Assembly (NCBI GenBank): GCA_003538615.1
Contig: DPRT01000064.1
Span: 7,402 to 17,633, forward strand
DNA from: Holophagaceae bacterium
GTDB lineage: Bacteria; Acidobacteriota; Holophagae; Holophagales; Holophagaceae
Reading direction: 5' to 3'
DNA length: 10,232 nt
The translations under genes were made by a program, and so were the position numbers. The notes beneath the pieces were generated by a model. It was not told where the DNA came from and searched no databases. It was given only the letters and a program-made list of their open reading frames with translations. Shown here piece by piece: positions 1-7,730 of the stretch. Numbering within the stretch: the first letter of the stretch is position 1; each line of letters opens with the position of its first letter.

Positions 1-98
1 AGGAAGCAGCCGATGGCGGCAGCCGCGGCGGCCTTGGTGATGTCGGCAGTCTTGGCGACGGCTTCGACGAGTTCAGCCTTGGTGAGGTTCTCGGCCAT
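1..98 (-). CDS. HU-family nucleoid DNA-binding protein, N-terminal fragment (continues beyond left edge)
   Basis: Only the first 32 codons are inside the window. The N-terminus reads MAENLTKAELVEAVAKTA and continues DITKAAAAAAIGCFL. This matches the opening two helices of HU/IHF proteins (family pattern: T/N-K-x-E-L-I/V, then a helix and an x-x-K-A-A-A-x-A stretch). HU proteins dimerise, bend DNA and compact the nucleoid. The ATG at 96-98 is preceded on the minus strand by a strong Shine-Dalgarno (CAGGAGG, about 106-112) with seven bases of spacing, which fixes the start. The DNA-binding arm and C-terminus lie outside, so HU alpha, HU beta and an IHF-like paralogue cannot be told apart. The leader contains a 6-bp hairpin and, further upstream, an AT-rich palindrome. 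ybbP lies upstream on the same strand, but the 266-bp gap argues for a separate promoter. Confidence 0.87.
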   Translation of the reverse strand, partial: MAENLTKAELVEAVAKTADITKAAAAAAIGCF

Positions 99-118
99 GT
101 GCTGGCCTCCTGTGTGAG

Positions 119-134
119 AGCGCCAACGGGCGCT
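119..134 (-). other. Short perfect hairpin in the HU mRNA leader
   Basis: AGCGCC, a four-base loop, then GGCGCT form a perfect 6-bp stem made almost wholly of G-C pairs. In the HU transcript it would sit about six bases upstream of the Shine-Dalgarno. It does not cover the ribosome site. It could stabilise the 5' end of the mRNA or be a protein or RNA contact site, or it could be chance in GC-rich DNA. Confidence 0.35.
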
Positions 135-182
135 GGTTGATTTGTCGATTGGATCTTGCCGCAAATTCCTATCAATTCAAGC

Positions 183-197
183 ACAGAAAATTTCTGT
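183..197. promoter_or_regulatory. AT-rich palindrome, possible operator upstream of the HU gene
   Basis: ACAGAAA, one base, TTTCTGT is a perfect inverted repeat with 7-bp arms. It lies in the only AT-rich block of the window, 85 bp or more upstream of the HU start codon. Its size and symmetry fit a site for a dimeric transcription factor. No regulator gene is present nearby and I cannot assign a family. It is too AT-rich, and lacks a following T-run in the right place, to be a good terminator. Confidence 0.4.
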
Positions 198-345
198 TTT
201 CTCGAATCGGAGCGAACTTTCCTTCAGGATCTGCGCGGCCTGGGCGGTCCGGCCCCCCAAGACGAGGCGGTTTTCTTGGCGCTCCATCCGGGTCCAGCGG
301 CTCTGGAGGACAGCGCCCATCGGCCCATCCACAGGGCTTCCGCGA

Positions 346-373
346 GGGGCGAGTGCCGCGGCGGTCACTCCCC
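346..373 (-). terminator. Hairpin spanning the ybbP stop codon, possible transcript end
   Basis: On the minus strand GGG-GAGTG can pair with CACTC-(bulged G)-CCC across a ten-base loop, and the TGA stop overlaps the stem/loop border. No T-run follows, so this is not a canonical intrinsic terminator. It could be a Rho-type end, an mRNA-stabilising 3' structure or chance. Confidence 0.22.
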
Positions 374-2919
374 GCGGAGGACATCCATGGGTTTCACATT
401 CAGGACGCGGAGGCTTCCGGCCACGCCCACAGCCAGGGTCAGCCCGGCCGCCGCAGCCATCAGGAGCAGGCCCAGGCCGATGCCGGGATGGGCCGGCAGC
501 TCGAGAACCCGGCTGGTGTAGGCCTTGGCAAGCCCCCAGGCCAGGGCCGTCGACAGCGCCGCGGAGCTGCCGCCCAGGATCAGGAACTCCCAGGCGAGGC
601 TGCGCAGCAGGGTGCCGTGGGAGGCCCCGATGGTGCGCAGCAGCGCCAGATCCTTCTGCCGCCCCAGGCGCCCCGCGATGAGGCTGGCGATGAGCACCAG
701 CAGCGCCGAGGCCAGCATCAGCGCCGCCAGGGCCCGCGTGATGAGGGCGATGATGTCGAGCACCCGGCCCACCTTGGCCATCACCTCCGTGACGTCGATC
801 AGGGTGACATTCGGGAAGCCCTCCGCCAGCGCGGCCTGGATGCGGCCCTTGGCCTGGGGATCGGCTTCGGCCGCCAGCAGGTGGACCGCCGGGGCGCCCT
901 GCAGCAGCGAGGGGTGCATGACGATGAAGAAGTTCGGCTGGAAGCTCTGCCACTGGACCTTGCGGAGGCTGGTGACGCGCCCCTTCACCTCGTTGCCCGA
1001 GACATCGAAGGCCAGCTCATCCCCGATCCGCGCCCCGATGGACTCGGCAAAGCCCTGCTCCAGGGAGATCTCATCCGTCTGGGCGGTCCCGGGGGCCCAG
1101 AAGCGCCCGGCGACCACGGCCTCCGACTCGCCCAGGCGATCCCGCCACGTCAGGTTCTGCTCCCGGTTCCGGAACCCCTCCCCGCGCGGTTCGCCGGGAT
1201 CCTCCCCCTGGGCCCTGGCCGGATTCTCCCGCACGGGCCTGCCGCCCAGGGCGCTGAGCCTGGCCCGGACGATGGGCGCCGCCATGGGATCCCGGCCGGT
1301 TTCCGCCCGCAGGCGCGCGGCCACCTGGTCCCGCTGGGCGGACTGCACATCCAGCAGGAACAGGTTGGGGCGGCGTCCCTGCCCCTGCTGCGAGGCGATG
1401 GGCGCCACGATGTCGTTCTTGATGAACTGGGTGGCGGTGGTCAGGAAGACCGCCAGGCCCATCACCGCCATCATCAGCGCCGTCAGGCCCCGCCGCGCCC
1501 CGAGCTGCCCGAAGGCCAGGCGCAGGGACAGGGGCATGGCCTTGGCGGCGCGGCGGTAGAACCGCAGCAGCAGCCGCGCCGCCCCGTAGAGGAGCAGGAA
1601 CAGCAGGGCCATGCCCAGGGCCGTCCCCGCCCCCACCGCCCGGCTGGGGGCGTTGCGGAGGATGAGCAGGACCGCCAGGACGAAGGCCAGTGCCGCGCAG
1701 GCGCGGCTGAACCAGGCCCGCCCGCCCTGGAGGTTCCCGCCCTCCCGCAGCAGCGCGAGGGGCTTCACAGCCCCGAGACGCACCAGGGGGGGCAGGGTCA
1801 GGAGGGCGATCATGGCCACCGCCAGCGCCGTCTCGACGAGGGGCGGCGCCGCGGGGGACCCTTCGCGGATCACCGCCGGCAGCAGATCCCCCAGCCACCG
1901 GGGGATGGCCGCGGCCACCCCGAGCCCCGCCGCCAGCCCCAGACCCACGGCCGCGCCCAGCAGCATCAGCGTCAGCAGCCCGTAGATCCGCGCGGGCGCC
2001 ATGGGCGCCGCCCCCAGGCAGCGGAGGATGGCCGCATCCCGGGACCGCGCGTCCAGGAAGGCGGTGAGGATGGCCCAGGCTCCGAGCATGGCGAGCAGCA
2101 GCGTGGCCAGGCCCAGCTGCTGGACGAAGCGGTTGAGGTTCCGGATGGGCCGGGACAGGGCCGTGGCCGCCTCCTCGTGGCTGCGGAGCCGCAGCCGCTG
2201 GCCGGCGCCGGCGACCAGGCCGCCAAGCGCCTGGCGGACCTTGGCGGCATCCGCCCCGGGGGCCAGGGTCAGGAGCAGCCGGCCCGTGAAGCGCGACTGC
2301 CTGCCCAGGAGGCCGAGGCGTTCGGCATCCCCGCGGTCCACCAGGATCCGGGGGCCCAGGGTGAAGGCGCTGGCCTGGCGGCTCTCGTCCAGGGCGACCA
2401 CGCCCCCCACGGGCAGGGATCCATCTCCCACGGACAAGTGGTGGGCCGGGACGCCGCCGGACCCGAGGGCCCAGGCATCGGCCAGCCCCCGCTCCACGAA
2501 GACGGCGCCGGAGCCCCCGACCCTCCCGGGGTGCGGCTTCCCGTCTGCCTGGAGCTCCAGCCTGCCCACCAGGGGATAGGCCCCGTCCACGGCCCGCACT
2601 TCCACCAGGCGGCTGAGGGTGCCGTCTCCGCTACCTGTGCGGGCCATGCTCACCAGGTCGTAGACGAGGCTGTGCCCCTGGATGCCCGGCAGGGCCACCG
2701 CCTTCTGGCGCACGCCTTCCGGGAAGGCGCCGGTGGAGGTGAGCGCGAAGTCCGCCCCGAGCAGGGATCTTGATTCGGCCTGGATGCCGCTGAGCACGCG
2801 GGCGCTGAAGCCGTAGGTGGCGAAGAACGCCGCGAACCCCACCGCCAGGCAGAGGACGATGACGAGGAGGCGGCCCTTCTGCCGGGAGCCCTCCCGCAGG
2901 GCCATGCGGAGGGCGAAGC

Positions 2920-2923
<4 letters not shown>
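365..2923 (-). CDS. ybbP: YbbP-type ABC transporter permease (FtsX-like, ten-helix)
   Basis: This 852-residue integral membrane protein is the permease partner of the ATPase encoded just upstream. Hydrophobic segments appear near residues 19-40, 270-290, 315-340, 361-382, 406-423, 431-454, 479-499, 720-750, 776-798 and 814-838. That gives ten, with large extracytoplasmic domains at about 42-265 and 500-718, which is the layout of the YbbP group. Two FtsX-type modules end in the usual signatures: DAAILRCLGA (296-305) with VKPLALLREG (386-395), and DLALLRTIGAS (758-768) with VKPMDVLRGE at the very C-terminus. The NLTWRDRL stretch (590-597) in the second external domain resembles a conserved YbbP element. 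The ATG overlaps the ybbA stop as ATGA and has no strong Shine-Dalgarno, so translation is probably coupled. E. coli YbbP is slightly shorter (about 800 residues). The family is thought to pull hydrophobic molecules out of the membrane rather than transport them across it. A LolC/E-like role is less likely given length and neighbourhood. Confidence 0.9.
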
Positions 2924-3591
<668 letters not shown>

Positions 3592-3640
3592 GCGGCACCC
3601 TCACCCATCAGCCTAGACGATGTCGTGGCATCCTTCAGGC
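3592..3640. promoter_or_regulatory. Divergent intergenic region between ybbA and tesA
   Basis: Only 49 bp separate the two divergent start codons, so promoters for the two directions must overlap each other or reach into the opposing coding sequences. I see no clean -35/-10 pair. A small inverted repeat ACGA-TG-TCGT lies at 3617-3626. CCTTC (3632-3636) and GAAGG (3646-3650) could pair around the tesA start codon. The arrangement suggests shared control of ybbAP and tesA, but that is inference. Confidence 0.35.
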
Positions 3641-4333
3641 ATGAGGAAGGTCCGCTGTCCCGCCGCCGCACTCCCGCTCCTGCTCGTCCTGGCGGCCGCC
3701 TGCGGCAGGCAGGCGCCGGAACCGCCCGGGCCGCCGGACTCCGCGGCCATGGCAGCCCCGGCCCCTCAGGCCTCCACTGGAACCCTCGTCTTCCTGGGGG
3801 ACAGCCTCACGGCCGGTCTCGGCCTGCCCAGGGAAGAGGCCTTCCCCGCCCTCATCGAGGCCCGCCTGGCCGCAGAGGGGCGCCCCTGGAAGGTCGTGAA
3901 CGCCGGCATCAGCGGCGACACCACTGCCGGCGGGGCCGCACGGCTGGACTGGATCTACAGGCAGAAGGTGGATGTGATGTTCGTCTGCCTCGGCGCCAAC
4001 GACGGGCTCCGGGGCATCCCGGTCCACGAGACGGAACGGAACCTCCGCACGATCCTGGCCAGGGCCCGGAAGGAGGGAACGCGGGTGGTCCTTGCCGGCA
4101 TCCAACTCCCCGGGAACTACGGCACCAGCTACCGTGCCGCCTTTGCCCGGATCTTCCCCCGCCTCGCCAAGGAATTCCAGATCCCCCTGCTCCCCTTCCT
4201 CCTCGAAGGCGTCGCCATGGAACCCAGCCTGAACCAGTCGGACGGCATCCACCCGAACGCCGCCGGCGCCCGCCGGGTGGCGGACCACGCCTGGACCGCC
4301 CTGGATCCCGTCCTGCGGGCCCCCGCCCGCTGA
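3641..4333 (+). CDS. tesA: TesA-like GDSL esterase / thioesterase I / lysophospholipase L1, probable lipoprotein
   Basis: This 230-residue SGNH hydrolase hydrolyses acyl esters, acyl-CoA thioesters or lysophospholipids in the periplasm. All four family blocks are visible: GDSL with nucleophile Ser55 (53-56), GISGDT with oxyanion Gly92, GAND with Asn120 (118-121), and DGIH with catalytic Asp201 and His204. The N-terminus is MRKVR, a hydrophobic stretch, then LAAAC with Cys21. A Pro/Ala-rich linker (about 22-46) precedes the catalytic domain. That looks like a lipoprotein signal, though the -3 position is Ala rather than Leu. E. coli TesA is instead released by ordinary signal peptidase. Gly after the Cys would favour outer-membrane sorting by E. 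coli rules. I chose the ATG at 3641 over an in-frame ATG at 3620 because it places Lys/Arg directly before the signal core; neither has a good ribosome site. It lies opposite ybbA-ybbP, as in E. coli. Confidence 0.9.
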   Translation: MRKVRCPAAALPLLLVLAAACGRQAPEPPGPPDSAAMAAPAPQASTGTLVFLGDSLTAGLGLPREEAFPALIEARLAAEGRPWKVVNAGISGDTTAGGAARLDWIYRQKVDVMFVCLGANDGLRGIPVHETERNLRTILARARKEGTRVVLAGIQLPGNYGTSYRAAFARIFPRLAKEFQIPLLPFLLEGVAMEPSLNQSDGIHPNAAGARRVADHAWTALDPVLRAPAR

Positions 4334-4388
4334 TGGCTGGCGGCGAGTCCCTTTCCCGCAGGCCCCGTCCTGCCTTCCCGGTGGTGGT

Positions 4389-6215
4389 ATGACCGAATCC
4401 AAGACGAAACCCAAGGTGGACACGGCCCGCGCCTGGCGGGAGGCCCGGGCGCTCCTGCGGCAGCACCGGGGCTCCCTGGCCCTCGGCCTGCTGCTCATGC
4501 TCATCAGCCGTCTGGCCGGACTGGTGCTGCCCGCCAGCACGAAATACCTCATCGATGAGGTTCTCGGAAAGCACAACGCCCACCTGCTGCTGCCCCTGGC
4601 CCTGGGCGCCGGCGCGGCCACATTGCTGCAGGCCGTCACCAGCTACGCCAACTCCCAGGTGGTCAGCGTGGCGGCCCAGCGGGCCATCATGGCCATGCGC
4701 CAGCGGGTGCAGGACCACATCCTGCGCCTGCCCATCCGCTATTTCGACAGCACCAAGAGCGGGGTGGTGATCTCCCGCGTCATGAACGATGCCGAGGGCG
4801 TCCGCAACCTCGTGGGCACCGGCATCATCCAGCTCGTGGGCGGCGGGCTCACCGCCGTGATCTCCCTGACCGTGCTGTTCTGGCTGAACTGGAAGCTCAC
4901 CCTGGCCACGGTCATCTTCCTGGCCGTCTTCGGCGGGGCCATGGCCCTGGCCTTCCGGAAGCTCCGCCCGCTGTTCCGCCAGCGCAGCGAGATCACCGCC
5001 GACATCACCGGGCGCCTGACCGAGTCCGTGGGCGGCATCCGGATCCTGAAGGTCTACGTGGCCGAGGACCGGGAGCGGAGGATCTTCGCCGAAGGCACCG
5101 AGCGGCTCTTCAAGAACATCGCGGGCACCCTGACCGGCACCAGCGCCATCACCGCCTTCGGCACCGCCATCATCGGCGCCATCGGCGTGCTGATCATGAT
5201 CATCGGCGGCCAGGCCATCCTCAGCGGGGCCATGACCCTGGGCGACCTGATCATGTACACCTTCTTCGTGGGCATGATGGCGGCCCCCGTGGTGCAGATC
5301 GCCAACATCGGCACCCAGGTGAGCGAGGCCTTCGCGGGCCTGGACCGCGTCCGCGAGATCCTCGACATGCCCACCGAGGACCAGGCGGACGCCGGCCGGG
5401 AGCCCCTCGCCACGGTGGAGGGCACGGTGGCGTTCCGGGATGTCCACTTCGCCTACGAGGAGGGCAGCCCGGTCCTCAGGGGCGTCTCCTTCGAGGTGCC
5501 CGCCGGCAGCACGGTGGCCCTGGTGGGCTCCAGCGGCTCCGGGAAGAGCACCATCATCTCCCTGGTCATGGCCTTCAACCATCCCCAGCGGGGCCAGGTG
5601 CTCGTGGACGGGAAGAGCATCGAGACCCTCCGGCTCCGGGAGTACCGCGCCAAGCTGGGCGTCGTCATGCAGGACAATTTCCTCTTCGACGGCACCGTGG
5701 CCGACAACATCGGCTTCGCCAAGCCCGGCGCCACCCGAGAAGAAATCGAGGCCGTGGGCCGCATCGCCCATGTCCACGAATTCGTGGAGCGGTTCGACCT
5801 GGGCTACGACACCGTCGTGGGCGAACGCGGCGTCAAGCTGTCCGGCGGCCAGCGCCAGCGGGTGGCCATCGCCCGCGCCATCCTGGCGGATCCCAGGATC
5901 CTGCTGCTCGATGAGGCCACCTCGAGCCTCGACAGCGAAAGCGAAGCCCTCATCCGGGACGGCCTGCGCCGCCTGCGGGCCGGCCGCACCACCTTCGTCA
6001 TCGCCCACCGGCTCAGCACCATCGAAAGCGCCGACCAGATCCTCGTGGTCGAACACGGCGAGATCGTGGAGCGGGGCAGGCACCTGGAACTGCTGGCCAT
6101 GAACGGCCGCTACAAGCAGCTCCATGACCGCCAGCACGGCGTGGAGATGGACCAGTTCATCAACCCCGGCGAGGACTTCACCGCGCTGGAGGCCCGGAAT
6201 GCCCCACCGGAGTGA
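4389..6215 (+). CDS. MsbA-like ABC exporter, fused transmembrane and ATPase domains
   Basis: This 608-residue half-transporter acts as a homodimer in the inner membrane. The N-terminal ABC exporter membrane domain has about six helices (roughly 29-49, 66-88, 140-163, 169-190, 252-275, 283-305). It contains the coupling-helix type motif RLPIRYFDSTKSG (113-125). The ATPase domain follows: A-loop Tyr356, Walker A GSSGSGKST (380-388), Q-loop Gln428, signature LSGGQ (484-488), Walker B ILLLDEA (504-510) with Glu509, and His540 in IAHR. Length and domain order fit MsbA (lipid A-core flippase) and related lipid or drug exporters. Sequence alone does not settle the substrate, so I give no symbol. The ribosome site is weak (GGTGGTGG before ATG). 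It starts 55 bp after tesA, with no clear terminator between them, so co-transcription is possible. A hairpin plus T-run at the stop ends the unit. Confidence 0.9.
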   Translation: MTESKTKPKVDTARAWREARALLRQHRGSLALGLLLMLISRLAGLVLPASTKYLIDEVLGKHNAHLLLPLALGAGAATLLQAVTSYANSQVVSVAAQRAIMAMRQRVQDHILRLPIRYFDSTKSGVVISRVMNDAEGVRNLVGTGIIQLVGGGLTAVISLTVLFWLNWKLTLATVIFLAVFGGAMALAFRKLRPLFRQRSEITADITGRLTESVGGIRILKVYVAEDRERRIFAEGTERLFKNIAGTLTGTSAITAFGTAIIGAIGVLIMIIGGQAILSGAMTLGDLIMYTFFVGMMAAPVVQIANIGTQVSEAFAGLDRVREILDMPTEDQADAGREPLATVEGTVAFRDVHFAYEEGSPVLRGVSFEVPAGSTVALVGSSGSGKSTIISLVMAFNHPQRGQVLVDGKSIETLRLREYRAKLGVVMQDNFLFDGTVADNIGFAKPGATREEIEAVGRIAHVHEFVERFDLGYDTVVGERGVKLSGGQRQRVAIARAILADPRILLLDEATSSLDSESEALIRDGLRRLRAGRTTFVIAHRLSTIESADQILVVEHGEIVERGRHLELLAMNGRYKQLHDRQHGVEMDQFINPGEDFTALEARNAPPE

Positions 6216-6226
6216 CGGTGTTTTTT
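6205..6226 (+). terminator. Intrinsic terminator at the end of the ABC exporter gene
   Basis: CACCG (6205-6209) pairs perfectly with CGGTG (6216-6220) and is followed directly by six T residues (6221-6226). The six-base loop GAGTGA contains the exporter's stop codon. The stem is only five pairs, so strength is uncertain, but the T-run immediately after a stop is rare in this GC-rich window. It separates the exporter from the next gene, which has its own candidate promoter. Confidence 0.55.
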
Positions 6227-6267
6227 CCTCAGGCCGTGAAGGGCTGATGAGGCCTTGGTGACCGCGC

Positions 6268-6295
6268 TTTCCAGCGGCTGGCCTCTTCCTATAGG
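6268..6295 (+). promoter_or_regulatory. Candidate promoter with overlapping palindrome upstream of the scramblase-like gene
   Basis: TTTCCA (6268-6273; four of six matches to TTGACA) and TATAGG (6290-6295; four of six matches to TATAAT) are separated by 16 bp, placing a start near 6302, about 20 bases before the ATG. A perfect palindrome CCAGC-G-GCTGG (6271-6281) overlaps the -35 box and the spacer, where a repressor could sit. The preceding terminator strengthens the case for a promoter here. The box match is modest. Confidence 0.35.
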
Positions 6296-6320
6296 CTGGG
6301 AGATCCCTTCAGGAGCATCC

Positions 6321-6896
6321 ATGTTCGGTCAGCGCGTGTCGATCTTTGTCCGGGAACAGGTCGCGATGATGAAGTTGCGGGACACCTACGACCTGCTCGA
6401 TCCCGACAGCCAGATGGTGCTGGGCCAGGTCAGGGACGAGCCGGCCACCTGGGCCAAGTGGCTGCGGCTGATCGTCAAGAAGGTGATGCTTCCCACCACC
6501 CTCAACGTCTACTCCGGCAGCAATCCCCAGCCCGTGCTGAGCGTCAAGAAGCACGCCGGCTTCCTCCGCACGAACCTGGCGGTGGTCGACGGCCAGGGAC
6601 AGGTCCTCGCCCAGCTCCGCAGCAAGCTGTTCTCCCTGGGCGGCGCATTCCTGATCCTCGATCCCGCCGGGCAGGAGATCGGGCAGATGAAGGGCGACTG
6701 GAAGGGCTGGGACTATGCGGCCCACCTGCACGGCCAGCCCGCGGGCATCGTCACCAAGAAGTGGGCCGGTGCCCTGAAGGAAGTCTTCACCAACGCGGAC
6801 CAGTACCTGGTCCAGTGCGAGCGGCCGGAACAGCTGCCGCTCCTGCTGGGCCTGGCCCTGGCCGTGGACGTCGTCTACAAGGAACGGCAGGGCTGA
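6321..6896 (+). CDS. LURP-one-related / phospholipid scramblase-like protein (tubby-type barrel)
   Basis: This 191-residue protein belongs to the scramblase / LURP-one fold, a beta-barrel around a central hydrophobic helix. Family features are an opening VREQVAMMKLRDTYDLLDPD, paired strands such as KLFSLGGAFLILDPAGQEIG (102-121), and KEVFTNADQYLV (153-164). A hydrophobic C-terminal helix LPLLLGLALAVDVV (172-185) follows, matching the buried or membrane-touching helix of scramblases. It has no signal peptide, so it is cytoplasmic or peripheral to the membrane. Bacterial members are mostly uncharacterised, and lipid scrambling should not be assumed. The ATG at 6321 was chosen because AGGAG (6311-6315) lies five bases before it; an in-frame GTG at 6255 would add 22 unlikely residues. 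It follows a terminator and has its own candidate promoter, so it is probably monocistronic. It converges with the TSUP gene. Confidence 0.75.
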   Translation: MFGQRVSIFVREQVAMMKLRDTYDLLDPDSQMVLGQVRDEPATWAKWLRLIVKKVMLPTTLNVYSGSNPQPVLSVKKHAGFLRTNLAVVDGQGQVLAQLRSKLFSLGGAFLILDPAGQEIGQMKGDWKGWDYAAHLHGQPAGIVTKKWAGALKEVFTNADQYLVQCERPEQLPLLLGLALAVDVVYKERQG

Positions 6897-6903
6897 ACCT
6901 GCC
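6886..6903. terminator. Hairpin between convergent genes
   Basis: GGCAGG (6886-6891) and CCTGCC (6898-6903) form a perfect 6-bp stem around a six-base loop that holds the TGA stop of the scramblase-like gene. The two convergent genes are only 15 bp apart, so the structure could serve both transcripts. There is no T-run on either strand, so it is a weak terminator candidate. Confidence 0.3.
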
Positions 6904-6911
6904 CGGGGCGA

Positions 6912-7700
6912 TCAGATCCCGTAGCGCTTGTAGAAGTACCAGGCCGACAGGATGAAGCCGATGCTGACCACGCCTACGCGCACGGTCTTGCGTCCGACGC
7001 GGTGCGCCATGTGGGAGCCGAAGAGGCCCCCCAGGCCCGCCGCGACGGCCATGACGAGCATGTACGTCCACTGCACGTTGCCGGGGTGCCGCAGGAACTC
7101 CATGGCCAGGAAGGCGAAGATGGCGACGCCGTTGATGCAGAGGGCCAGCAGGTTCTTGAGGCCGTTCATCTGGTGGATGTCCGTGAGGCCCAGCAGGCTC
7201 AGGGCCGCCAGCATGAGGATGCCGATGCCCGCGCCGAAGTAGCCGCCGTAGATGCCCACGATGAACTGGAAGACCATGGCGCCGATCCACCAGCCCGGGG
7301 TGCGGTCATGGCTGCCCATCTTCTTCAGCAGCCTGTTGACCGGATCGTTGGCCGCCAGCAGGACCGTGGCCACCAGGATGAGCCAGGGCACCAGCTGATC
7401 GAAGACCTTCTGGGGCGTGACCAGCATGAGCCAGGCCCCCAGGGCGCCCCCGAGCAGCGAGGGCGGCATGAGGCGCAGGGCGAATTCCCGGATGCCCACG
7501 AGATCCTCGCGGTGCCCCCAGAAGCCGCCGATGGAGCCCGGCCAGAGGGCCAGGGTGCTGGTGACGTTGGCCTGCTGTCCGGTCATGCCGATGCCCATCA
7601 GCGCGGGAAAGGACACCAGCGTGCCCCCTCCGGCGATGGAATTGATCGCCCCGGCAAGGAAGGCCGCGGCCATGACAGTGAGCGCGTGTCCGATGTGCAT
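6912..7700 (-). CDS. TauE/SafE (TSUP) family membrane permease
   Basis: This 262-residue polytopic inner-membrane protein has the duplicated glycine-rich signatures of the TSUP (sulfite exporter TauE/SafE) family. They are AGAINSIAGGGTLVSFPAL (16-34) in the first half, and GIYGGYFGAGIGILML (149-164) followed by MNGLKNLLALCINGVA (178-193) in the second. About eight hydrophobic segments can be counted, the usual number. Family members move sulfite, sulfoacetate or other sulfur- and carbon-containing anions, but specificity varies and no sulfur-metabolism gene is near, so the substrate is unknown. The ATG at 7700 has GAGGG very close upstream. It starts 30 bp after the HutD/Ves gene stop on the same strand, so the two are probably co-transcribed. 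It is complete and shows no anomalies. Confidence 0.88.
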   Translation of the reverse strand: MHIGHALTVMAAAFLAGAINSIAGGGTLVSFPALMGIGMTGQQANVTSTLALWPGSIGGFWGHREDLVGIREFALRLMPPSLLGGALGAWLMLVTPQKVFDQLVPWLILVATVLLAANDPVNRLLKKMGSHDRTPGWWIGAMVFQFIVGIYGGYFGAGIGILMLAALSLLGLTDIHQMNGLKNLLALCINGVAIFAFLAMEFLRHPGNVQWTYMLVMAVAAGLGGLFGSHMAHRVGRKTVRVGVVSIGFILSAWYFYKRYGI

Positions 7701-7730
7701 GCCCTCTACGATGACAGGCCCCCGGGCGGA

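Larger units (their letters stand above)
99..364 (-). promoter_or_regulatory. Non-coding leader and promoter region of the HU gene
   Basis: This 266-bp gap between the ybbP stop and the HU start has no convincing gene. Bases about 139-215 are markedly richer in A/T than anything else in the window, as expected for a promoter of a highly expressed nucleoid protein gene. On the minus strand TTGAAT occurs within this block, but the hexamer 17 bp downstream (AAGATC) is a poor -10, so I do not call exact promoter boxes. A palindrome (183-197) and a leader hairpin (119-134) are listed separately. The half next to ybbP (216-364) is GC-rich and shows nothing beyond a hairpin at the ybbP stop. Confidence 0.45.

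Noticed and set aside
177..287. Possible 36-residue minus-strand ORF (MERQENRLVLGGRTAQ...) between ybbP and HU
   Set aside because: The residue mix is less extreme than a shadow frame, but there is no clear Shine-Dalgarno and no family match, and it runs through the palindrome and AT-rich promoter block. It is too weak to call without conservation data.
137..2773. Very long plus-strand open frame (878 codons) opposite ybbP
   Set aside because: Its composition is dominated by Gly, Arg, Pro, Gln and His with no domain. It is the antisense shadow of a clear ten-helix permease in GC-rich DNA.
3620..3640. Upstream ATG giving tesA seven extra residues (MSWHPSG)
   Set aside because: It puts neutral residues ahead of the signal peptide and has no ribosome site. 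The ATG at 3641 gives a normal positively charged start.
4323..4343. CCGCC...GGCGG inverted repeat around the tesA stop as a terminator
   Set aside because: The stem is five pairs with an 11-base loop and there is no T-run; expected by chance in this composition.
3909..6137. Minus-strand open frame of 742 codons opposite tesA and the ABC exporter
   Set aside because: Both sense genes have complete catalytic motifs. The antisense product is a low-complexity His/Asp/Gly-rich sequence typical of reverse frames.
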